DNA of 64,000 nt, from NCBI GenBank assembly GCA_016719105.1, contig JADKAQ010000002.1, positions 496,001 to 560,000 of the forward strand, read 5' to 3'. Source of the stretch: Gemmatimonadota bacterium. GTDB taxonomy: Bacteria > Gemmatimonadota > Gemmatimonadetes > Gemmatimonadales > Gemmatimonadaceae. Of this stretch, positions 56,319 through 64,000 are shown one piece after another. Positions within the stretch are counted from its first letter, which is position 1. Every line of letters begins with the position of its first letter. The notes beneath the pieces were generated by a model that was given only the letters and a program-made list of their open reading frames with translations, was not told where the DNA came from and ran no database searches. The translations under genes and the position numbers were made by a program.

Positions 56319-57203
56319 ATGTACAAGGCTCTCGCTGACGCCATCCGTGACGCCGAATCGCAGGGGACGACGCTCGCCGCCGTCGCCCTCGCCGCCGAGT
56401 CGCGCGACCAGGGACGTCCCGTGTCCGAGATTCGACAGGCACTCGCCCGCGCCCTCGCCGTCATGCGCGGCGCGGTGACGCAGGGACTCACCGGCGACCT
56501 GCGCTCCGCGTCGGGGCTGGTAGGCGGCGATGCGGCAAAGCTTCGGGAAGGGCCGCCAGGGCCGCTCGCCGGCACCCCCTTTCGCGACATCCTGGCGCGC
56601 GCCCTCGCCGTGCAGGAAGTGAACGCGGCGATGGGGGTCATTGTCGCCGCGCCCACCGCGGGCGGCGCCGGTGTGCTCCCGGCGGTCCTCCTGGGGCTCG
56701 CCGACGCCAAGGGGCTCGGCGACGAGCTCCTCATCGACGCCCTCGCCACGGCGGGGCTCATCGGGGCGATTGTCGCGGAGCGCGCCTCGCTGTCCGGCGC
56801 CGAAGGGGGCTGCCAGGCCGAGACGGGTGCCGCGGCCGGGATGGCCGCTGGCGCCGCCACCGAGATGCTCGGCGGCTCGCCCAGCCAGGCGGGACATGCC
56901 GTCGCCCTCGCGCAGCAGGGGACGCTGGGGCTCGTCTGTGACCCGTTAGGCGGGCTCGTCGAGCTGCCGTGCGTCTTCCGCAATGCCACCGGCGCCGCGA
57001 TCGCCCTCGCCGCCATCGAGATGGCGATGGCTGGGATCACCTTCGCCATTCCCGCCGATGAAGTGATCGACACGATGGGGGAGATCGGTCGCAGCATGGA
57101 CGTGCGCTATCGCGAAACGGCCGGCGGCGGGCTCGCGGCCACGCCGACCGGGCGTCGGCTGGCACGCGAACGGCTGGTGCAGATCAAGCGCAGCGACGCC
57201 TAG
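56319..57203 (+). CDS. sdaAA: L-serine dehydratase, iron-sulfur type, alpha subunit
   Basis: The 294-residue catalytic subunit has the cluster cysteines in EGGCQAETG, LVCDPLGG and ELPCVFRN, and the typical GVIVAAPTAGGAGVLPA loop. ATG 56319 (MYKALADAI) is chosen; GTG 56286 in frame would add eleven residues. It completes the two-subunit enzyme begun by the preceding gene. Oxygen lability is a family property. Confidence 0.94.
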   Translation: MYKALADAIRDAESQGTTLAAVALAAESRDQGRPVSEIRQALARALAVMRGAVTQGLTGDLRSASGLVGGDAAKLREGPPGPLAGTPFRDILARALAVQEVNAAMGVIVAAPTAGGAGVLPAVLLGLADAKGLGDELLIDALATAGLIGAIVAERASLSGAEGGCQAETGAAAGMAAGAATEMLGGSPSQAGHAVALAQQGTLGLVCDPLGGLVELPCVFRNATGAAIALAAIEMAMAGITFAIPADEVIDTMGEIGRSMDVRYRETAGGGLAATPTGRRLARERLVQIKRSDA

Positions 57204-57376
57204 GGTTCACGCGACGCACCGTTCGTCGTTGGCCGCGCGCTCGGCGGTGTTCCGCCGACTCGATGGCCTGTATCTTGGTCGGGCGGCGAGGGCGCGCCGC
57301 GGCGGTTTCGACGGGCGGGAAACCCGCGGGGGGCACTCCCCGTAGGTGCAAGAGGCCATTCTACGCAGGGACCACT

Positions 57377-57781
57377 ATGGTAACGAAAGAAGACCTCGAG
57401 TCCTTCCTGGACCGCCTCTCCTCAGAGGGTGCCAGCTACTTCGAAGCAGGCGAGAACACCTGGATCGTGCAGCCCGGTGGTGCGCTCAACCTCGACGTGG
57501 TGGTGCACTACAGCCCCCCCGTCATCGTGTTGCGCATGAAGGTGATGAACGTCCCCGAGAAGAACGGGAAGGGGGCGCAACTCAACCGGCGCCTCCTCGA
57601 GTTGAACGCCACGGACCTCGTGCACGGATCGTACGGCATCAGCGACGGCTCGATCGTCCTGACCGAAGCGCTCGAGGTGTCGCACCTGGACTTCGAGGAG
57701 TTCCTGGCCTCCTACGAAAGCATGACCCTGGCCCTCGCGACGCACCTGCGCGAGCTCACGTCGTACCGCGAGGACGCATAG
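57377..57781 (+). CDS. YbjN-domain protein
   Basis: The 134-residue product fits the YbjN / type III secretion chaperone-like fold: EDLESFLDRLSSEGASYFE, WIVQPGGALNLDVVVHYSPPVIVLRMKV, LNRRLLELNATDLVHGSYGI and LDFEEFLASYESMT. It has no signal peptide. It lies 3 nt ahead of the PspA gene and is co-transcribed with it, which suggests a role in the PspA envelope-stress response. Confidence 0.8.
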   Translation: MVTKEDLESFLDRLSSEGASYFEAGENTWIVQPGGALNLDVVVHYSPPVIVLRMKVMNVPEKNGKGAQLNRRLLELNATDLVHGSYGISDGSIVLTEALEVSHLDFEEFLASYESMTLALATHLRELTSYREDA

Positions 57782-57784
57782 CCC

Positions 57785-58569
<785 letters not shown>

Positions 58570-58573
<4 letters not shown>

Positions 58574-59763
58574 CGGGACACACGTCTCCCACCTTCAAGG
58601 TCGCGCCCGTCCTGGCATCGACGGTCGCGACCGTTCTGTTGTTGGGGCTGTTGTTCAAGGCGGCGGACATCTTCCTGCTGCTGTTCGTCGCCATCCTGTT
58701 CTCGCTCTTCCTCGGTGCCGTGCGCGACGCGCTCGTGCGCCGGTTGCGGCTGCCGGCATCGATCGCCTTCGCGCTCGCCGTCCTCGGGACGCTCGCCGCG
58801 GTCGCCGGACTCGTCACGCTGCTCGTCCCCCCGGTCGTCGAGCAGACGCAGCAGCTCGTGGGGAACCTCCCCAACTACGTCAGCGCCTGGCAGGGGTGGC
58901 TGCAGCGCCTGCTCCTGCGGTATCCGCGCCTGCAGGAGCTGTGGAGCGCCGAGTCGGGGAAGCTCGTGGGAGGGATCGTCTCGCAGGCCGAAGGCGCGAT
59001 GAGCGAGATCCTCCCGCAAGTCGTCGGGATCGGTCACGCCGTCGTGAACATCGTCTCGATCCTCGTCATGGGGATCTTCCTCGCGCTGCACCCCGGGACG
59101 TATCGCGAGTGGCTCATCGCGCTCTTTCCGCCCACGCGCCGCGACATGGTCCGCGACGTGTTGCGCGACCTCGCGAGCACGCTCAAGTCGTGGCTCGTGG
59201 GGCAGCTCATCGCGATGGCCGTGCTGGCCGTCCTCACCGCCATCGGGCTCTACGCGCTCGACGTTCCGTACTGGCTCACCTTCGGCGTCTTCACCGGCGC
59301 GGTCGCGATCATCCCGTTCTTCGGCACGCTCGTCTCGTCCACCATCCCCGCGCTCTTCGTCCTTGGCGGTGAGGGAGTGTTCGGGGTGACACCGGGAACG
59401 CATGCCCTGCTGGTGATGATCCTCGGCTTCGTGATCCACATCATCGAGGCCAACTTCGTCGTCCCGCTCATCACGGCCAAGCAGGTGGAGATCCCGCCGG
59501 TGCTGAGCATCATGGCCGTGCTCGTCGTCGGTCGCCTCCTGGGCCCGATCGGCCTACCGGTCGCCGTTCCGCTCCTCGCGGTGATGATCGTGATGGTGCG
59601 GCGCGTCCTGATCAACCGGATCTACGAAGGGCAGGGGACGCAGCGCGCCGGCAAGGAGCGGGTGCTCATCCTGCGCGTCCCTGCACCTGACGGTGGCGTG
59701 CTCGTGGCCGCCGACCCCCCGCTCGACGTCCTCCGCCTGAGCGACCTCCGCCGCCCCGCGTAG
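58570..59763 (+). CDS. AI-2E family (PerM/TqsA-like) membrane protein
   Basis: The 397-residue membrane protein has about seven or eight helices in the AI-2E-exporter pattern: VATVLLLGLLFKAADIFLLL, LLVPPVVEQTQQLVGNLPNYV, GIFLALHPGTYREWL, and the long C-terminal GAVAIIPFFGTLVSSTIPALFV. Members export small molecules or act as Na+/H+ antiporters; the true substrate is unknown. GTG 58570 overlaps the pspA stop, so it shares the YbjN-PspA transcript. Confidence 0.9.
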
Positions 59764-61104
59764 ATGATCTTCGAGCCCGCGTTCGAAACGCTCGACACCG
59801 ATGCCATGCGCGCGCTCCAGGGACAACGCCTGCGCGCGCTGGTGGCCACCGTGCAGCAACGGGTCTCGATGTACCGCGAGCGCCTCGCGGCCACCGGGAT
59901 TGCGCCTGACGACATTCGCTCGATCGACGACATCACGCGCCTTCCGATCACGCGCAAGGACGACCTGCGCGATCACTATCCGTTCGGGCTGCTCGCCGTC
60001 CCCCGCCAGCAGGTCATGCGGGTGCACGCCTCGTCAGGCACCACCGGGAAGGCCACCGTGGTCGCCTACACGGCAAATGACGTGGACCTGTTCGCGCGCG
60101 TCAACGCCCGCGCCTTGGCCATGGCCGGCGCCGCGCCCGGGATGATGCTGCACAACGCCTATGGCTACGGCCTGTTCACGGGCGGCCTCGGCATTCACTA
60201 CGGCGGCGAACGTCTCGGCCTCTCGGTCGTCCCCGTGAGCGGCGGGATGACCGAGCGACAGCTCACCCTCATCACCGACTTCCGCCCCGAGGTCATCACC
60301 TGCACGCCGAGCTACGCCCTCACGCTGGCGTCCGAGTTCCGGCGTCGCGGCGTCGATCCGTCCGACATCTCGCTGCGCTACGCCGTCCTCGGGGCCGAGC
60401 CGTGGACCGACGCCATGCGCGCGCAGATCGATGAGGCGTTAGGCGTGACCAGCACCAACATCTACGGCTTGTCGGAGATCATCGGTCCCGGCGTGTCCAA
60501 CGAGTGCGTCGAGGCGCGCGACGGCTCGCACGTCATGGAAGATCATTTCTACCCCGAGATCCTCGACCCCGACACCGGGCGCCCCGTCCCCGACGGCGAG
60601 GAAGGCGTCCTGGTGATCACCACGCTCACCAAGGAGGCGCTCCCCCTCCTGCGCTATTGGACCGGCGACATCACCTCCCTCGTGCGCGGGCGCTGTGCCT
60701 GCGGGCGCACCCTCGTCCGGATGCGACTCATCAAGGGACGCACGGATGACATGCTCATTATTCGTGGTGTCAATGTCTACCCGAGCCAGATCGAGGCGGT
60801 GTTGGGTCGCATCGTTGAACTCGCGCCGCACTATCGCCTCGTCGTCAGTCGCGACGGGACGCTCGATGCGATCAGCGTACACGCCGAGGTCTCGGAGTCG
60901 TTCTTCCGTGAGGTGGGGCGCGGCGTTCTCTCGGCTGACGTCATCGAAGCCGACCACCGGCTGCGTGCGCTGCGCGAACGCATCGCCGCCCTCCTGCGCG
61001 ACCTGATCGGCGTCGCGATGGCCGTCGAACTCATTCCGCCGGGCGAGGCCCCCCGCTCTGAGGGAGGGAAGCTCAATCGGGTGGTCGATCGCCGCCCGCG
61101 GTAG
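59764..61104 (+). CDS. paaK: Phenylacetate-CoA ligase-like adenylating enzyme
   Basis: The 446-residue ANL enzyme has the phosphate loop HASSGTTGKAT (about 89-99), the aromatic-binding MLHNAYGYGLFTGG and the adenylate-binding IYGLSEIIGPGVSNEC. The hinge TGD...RTDDMLIIRGVNVYPSQIE and the C-terminal lysine in GKLNRVVD complete it. The order and length match PaaK. It starts immediately after the AI-2E gene stop (59761-59763), but no other phenylacetate genes are present, so an aryl-CoA role in another pathway is possible. Confidence 0.88.
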   Translation: MIFEPAFETLDTDAMRALQGQRLRALVATVQQRVSMYRERLAATGIAPDDIRSIDDITRLPITRKDDLRDHYPFGLLAVPRQQVMRVHASSGTTGKATVVAYTANDVDLFARVNARALAMAGAAPGMMLHNAYGYGLFTGGLGIHYGGERLGLSVVPVSGGMTERQLTLITDFRPEVITCTPSYALTLASEFRRRGVDPSDISLRYAVLGAEPWTDAMRAQIDEALGVTSTNIYGLSEIIGPGVSNECVEARDGSHVMEDHFYPEILDPDTGRPVPDGEEGVLVITTLTKEALPLLRYWTGDITSLVRGRCACGRTLVRMRLIKGRTDDMLIIRGVNVYPSQIEAVLGRIVELAPHYRLVVSRDGTLDAISVHAEVSESFFREVGRGVLSADVIEADHRLRALRERIAALLRDLIGVAMAVELIPPGEAPRSEGGKLNRVVDRRPR

Positions 61105-61288
61105 TCGGGCGACCAGTCCGTTACGGCGATTCGGCGTGTCGCACTGGGCCGTAGCATTGCGCTTGCAGGAGGGGTGGTCAGTCCTCACAACGCCCTCCCG
61201 TCCGCAGCGCCGGGGGAGGGTCCGTTCGGTCGTTCTGACCGCATCGCCGGTTTGGCGCGGCGGTCGAACGAGGAACCACTCCGTACAA

Positions 61289-62125
61289 ATGCCGAAGATT
61301 TCCGTCATACTTCCTGCGTACAACGTCGCCGAGCACTTGAAGGAGTGCTTGGCGGCGCTCGTGACGCAGCGAGTGGACGGCGCCGACGTCGAGTTGATCC
61401 TCGTGGACAACAACTCGACGGATGCGACGGTGGCGATCGCCGGCGAGTTCTCCGATGTGCGCGTGCTACACCAGCCGGTTCAGGGCTCCTACGCGGCACG
61501 GAATCTCGGCGTGCGCGAGTCGACCGGCGGTATTGTGGTATTCCTCGACCCCGACTGCGCCCCGCGTCCCGGCTGGCTGCGAGCCGCGGTGAGGGGGCTC
61601 GACGCGCCGAAGACCCAGATTGTGCTCGGGCGTCGGTACTACGGTCCGTCGCGGGCATTGGCGCTACTGTCCAAGTACGAGGACGAGAAGATTCAGTGGA
61701 TCCTGCGCCGCCGGTGCACCGACCAGGTCTATGGCTACACCAACAACATGGCGGTGCGGCGCGCATTGCTCGACACGTATGGCCCGTTCCCTGAGCGCAG
61801 TCGTGGCGGCGACACGATGTTCGTGCAGCGTGTGGTGCGCGCGCTGGGGACCGACGCCGTCGCCTTCGTGCGCGAGATGGGGGTCGATCACCTCGAGGTG
61901 ACGCAGCTGGCGGACTACTATCACAAGCGCACCATCTACGGCGCGAGCAACGAGCGCCTGTCGCAGGAGGTCCCCTTCCGCCCCCTCTCGAGCGGTCAGC
62001 GATTCGCCGTGCTACAGGCCCTGCTGCTGCGCGGCCGGGTGGCGCCGTGGGATGCGGTCGTGCTGCTGGCGCTCCTCGTGCCCGGCGCCATCGCATACGA
62101 TCGGGCCCGGCGAGGGGCGAGATGA
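61289..62125 (+). CDS. Glycosyltransferase family 2
   Basis: The 278-residue GT-A enzyme begins PKISVILPAYNVAEHLKECL, then VELILVDNNSTDATVAIA and the metal-binding VVFLDPDCAPRPGWL (DxD). A C-terminal hydrophobic segment (VVLLALLVPGAIA) may attach it to the membrane. The stop overlaps the permease start (ATGA). It opens the polysaccharide export cluster at the right end of the window. The donor and acceptor sugars are not evident. Confidence 0.9.
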   Translation: MPKISVILPAYNVAEHLKECLAALVTQRVDGADVELILVDNNSTDATVAIAGEFSDVRVLHQPVQGSYAARNLGVRESTGGIVVFLDPDCAPRPGWLRAAVRGLDAPKTQIVLGRRYYGPSRALALLSKYEDEKIQWILRRRCTDQVYGYTNNMAVRRALLDTYGPFPERSRGGDTMFVQRVVRALGTDAVAFVREMGVDHLEVTQLADYYHKRTIYGASNERLSQEVPFRPLSSGQRFAVLQALLLRGRVAPWDAVVLLALLVPGAIAYDRARRGAR

Positions 62126-62994
62126 CCGCTCCCTCGACGCGGCGCGAGAGTGCCGGCGAGGAGGTGAGTGTGTTCGACGCCAGTCCCGCCCTTCGCCACC
62201 CGCGACAGTTCCTTGCCGATGTCCGCCGCGACCTGCGGGTCACGATGGACCTGGCCCCCCAGATGGCGCGACGCCAGATCGTCGCGCGCTATCGCCGATC
62301 GGTGCTCGGCTACCTCTGGCTCCTGCTCGTCCCGGTGAGCACCGCCGCGGCGTGGCTGTTCGTGCGGGCGAGTGGCGCGTTGCACATGACGAGCAGCGGC
62401 GCCCCGTATCCCCTCTACATCGTGGCGGGCCTCTTCCTCTGGCAGGGCTTCCTGCGGGCGCTCAATGCGCCGCTGCAGCAGGTGAACGCCTCGCGCGCCG
62501 TCATCTCGAAGATCCGCTCTCCGTGGGAGGCGGTGATCGCGGCCGGATGGGTCGAGACGGTCTTCGAGTTCGCGATCTTCGTTCTCGTCCTCCTGCTCGC
62601 GATTCCGCTGTTGGGGGAGTGGCCGGGCCTCGGGATGCTCTCCGCGGTGGTTCCCATCGTCGCGCTGCTCCTGCTGGGCGCCGCTCTCGGGCTGCTCCTC
62701 GTCCCCCTGGGGTTGCTGTTCGACGACATCCCACGCGCCGTGGTCGTCGGCTCGACGTTCCTCTTCTTCGTGACGCCGATCGTCTATCGCCCCCCCAGCT
62801 CGGCGTTAGGCACCGTGACGTTCCGGCTCAACCCCGTCGCCGTGCTCCTGGATGCCGCGCGCTCGGCACTGGTCGGCGATGCGCCGGTGGCGCCGGCACT
62901 CGTGCTTCCGTGGGCGTTGGTGGCACTCCTCGCCTTCGTCGTCGGCTGGGTCGCCATGCGCGTCGCCGTCCCGCACCTCGTGGCGCGCCTGTGA
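62122..62994 (+). CDS. Polysaccharide/polyol-phosphate ABC exporter permease (Wzm/TagG-like)
   Basis: The 290-residue membrane protein has a cytosolic N-terminus, RQIVARYRRSVLGYLWLLLVPV entering the first helix and six hydrophobic segments. ASGALHMTSSGAPYPLYIVAGLFLWQGF is typical of the ABC-2 sugar exporter family, as is the C-terminal FRLNPVAVLLDAARSALVGD. Its stop and the ATPase start overlap in GTGA. With the adjacent glycosyltransferase it probably moves an O-antigen or similar glycan across the inner membrane. Confidence 0.9.
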   Translation: MTAPSTRRESAGEEVSVFDASPALRHPRQFLADVRRDLRVTMDLAPQMARRQIVARYRRSVLGYLWLLLVPVSTAAAWLFVRASGALHMTSSGAPYPLYIVAGLFLWQGFLRALNAPLQQVNASRAVISKIRSPWEAVIAAGWVETVFEFAIFVLVLLLAIPLLGEWPGLGMLSAVVPIVALLLLGAALGLLLVPLGLLFDDIPRAVVVGSTFLFFVTPIVYRPPSSALGTVTFRLNPVAVLLDAARSALVGDAPVAPALVLPWALVALLAFVVGWVAMRVAVPHLVARL

Positions 62995-64000
62995 GTGCGC
63001 GAGTCGTACTCGAGGTCGACGGGATCTCGAAGAAGTTCGCCCGTGGATTCTTCGGGGCGCGGCGCTCGGCCCTGCGCGACATCTGGCGCGAGATCGCGGT
63101 GTGGAACACGAGCCCCCGCGATCGCCTCCATGCCGCCGAGTTCTGGGCGTTGCACGAGGTGTCGTTCGCGCTGCGCGAGGGCGACGCCCTTGGCATCATC
63201 GGCGCCAACGGAGCGGGGAAGAGCACGCTGCTCAAGGTCCTGTCGCGCCTGCTCAAGCCCGATACCGGGAGCGTGAGGATCTCGGGGCGCGTGGGGACGC
63301 TCATCGAGCTCGGGGCCGGCTTCAATCCGGTGCTCTCCGGTCGCGAGAACGTCTTCGCGCAGGGCGCGCTGTACGGCTTTGGCGTACGACAGATGGCCCA
63401 GCGACTCGAGGCGATCGTCGATTTCGCCGACATCGGCGAAGGGATCGACAAGCCGGTGCAGCACTACAGCAGCGGCATGCGTGCCCGGCTCGGATTCGCG
63501 GTGGCGGTGCACGTCGATCCGCAACTCCTGCTGGTTGATGAGGTGCTGGCGGTGGGCGACCTGGCCTTCCAGAACAAGTGCATGCGCCACATGCGCGAGT
63601 TCCGCGAGCGCGGCGGGACGCTCGTCTTCGTGGGTCACGCGGGGCATCAGGTGCAAGCCGCGTGCGACCGTGCGATCGTGCTCGAGCGCGGGGAGTGCCG
63701 GTTCGACGGCGACGTCGTCGACGCCCTCGACTACTACTTCCGTCAGCAGCAATCCGGCGACGCCATCCCCGTCACCGCCGGCGGTTCCGGTGCGGCGCTC
63801 CTGCAGATGGCGGCCGGCAACGCACAGGGGGTGACCATGGGCGACGTCGTGGTGCGCGGGGCCGCGGGCGCCCCGAGCTCCGGCGCGCCCGCCGACATCA
63901 TCGCGCCCTACACCGCCGAACGGGCGCATCCGCGGGCGCTGCTCTTCTGCGCCTTCTACTCCATCGATGGGCAGCGCGCGCTCGCGGGCGCGGCGCTGGA
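62991..64000 (+). CDS. Polysaccharide ABC exporter ATP-binding protein (Wzt/TagH-like), 3' end outside window
   Basis: The frame is open from GTG 62991 to the right edge. Walker A is GANGAGKSTLLK (about 77-88) and the Q-loop region carries GFNPVLSGRENV. The signature is YSSGMRARLGFAVAV, Walker B LLLVDEVLAVGD and the switch His is in FVGHAGHQ. From about residue 270 a C-terminal extension begins (GDVVVRG...). This is the start of the carbohydrate-binding beta-sandwich seen in Wzt of O-antigen systems that recognise a capped glycan. Confidence 0.92.
   Translation, partial: MSARVVLEVDGISKKFARGFFGARRSALRDIWREIAVWNTSPRDRLHAAEFWALHEVSFALREGDALGIIGANGAGKSTLLKVLSRLLKPDTGSVRISGRVGTLIELGAGFNPVLSGRENVFAQGALYGFGVRQMAQRLEAIVDFADIGEGIDKPVQHYSSGMRARLGFAVAVHVDPQLLLVDEVLAVGDLAFQNKCMRHMREFRERGGTLVFVGHAGHQVQAACDRAIVLERGECRFDGDVVDALDYYFRQQQSGDAIPVTAGGSGAALLQMAAGNAQGVTMGDVVVRGAAGAPSSGAPADIIAPYTAERAHPRALLFCAFYSIDGQRALAGAAL

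Overview
This 64 kb window is a high-GC (roughly 70%), gene-dense bacterial chromosome segment. The lineage guess is Gemmatimonadota or a close relative. It rests on the overall protein flavour, very few Shine-Dalgarno sites, many 4-nt GTGA/ATGA stop/start overlaps and a sortilin-like secreted BNR protein; no rRNA or other marker is present to prove it. I see no tRNA, rRNA, CRISPR array, insertion sequence or prophage. It reads as core chromosome with several unusual local clusters.

Layout. 1-3.2 kb: a catalytically degenerate DEAD-box-helicase-like RNA-binding protein with an RGG tail (minus), then an aminotransferase. 3.3-12.8 kb: a DNA-end-processing cluster, with a stand-alone RAM-domain protein, NurA-like nuclease, HerA-like ATPase, a secreted protein, Mre11/SbcD, Rad50/SbcC and a double GNAT protein. 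12.9-14.2 kb: small genes and a 590-nt non-coding stretch holding a near-consensus promoter and a probable structured RNA. 14.2-16.8 kb: eukaryote-type pyruvoyl-tetrahydropterin synthase, GTP cyclohydrolase I and a short-chain reductase, which together look like a tetrahydrobiopterin pathway. 16.8-20.9 kb: acyl-CoA synthetase, then a TPR/ParA/exported-protein operon. 21.3-28.2 kb: phosphoribosyltransferase, a PAS protein resembling a cysteine-less LOV domain, a V4R protein, DNA ligase, ferritin, GAF and receiver-domain regulators, and a TPR protein. 28.2-34.6 kb: thymidine phosphorylase, a 1073-residue sortilin-like protein, small membrane proteins and a beta-barrel protein. 34.7-39.1 kb: an ech-recF-dciA-gyrB run without dnaA or dnaN. 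39.3-44.9 kb: MtnA, glycerol kinase, an orphan degenerate CcmF-like protein and a zinc-ribbon protein. 44.9-50 kb: ABC exporter, transglutaminase-like protein with a likely frameshift, macro domain protein and CutA. 50-57.2 kb: UvrA, a PAF-acetylhydrolase-like lipase, a CoA-transferase and two-subunit serine dehydratase. 57.4-61.1 kb: YbjN, PspA, AI-2E-type permease and a phenylacetate-CoA-ligase-like enzyme. 61.3-64 kb: the start of a polysaccharide export cluster (GT2, Wzm-like, Wzt-like), cut by the window edge.

The strongest observations are the archaeal-style HerA-NurA-Mre11-Rad50 neighbourhood, the helicase fold stripped of its catalytic motifs, a highly iterated octamer CGTTAGGC (31 exact copies counted by eye) that forces rare codons, the candidate 6S-like RNA at 13.7-13.9 kb, the biopterin cluster, and the cysteine-less LOV-like protein beside a V4R protein.
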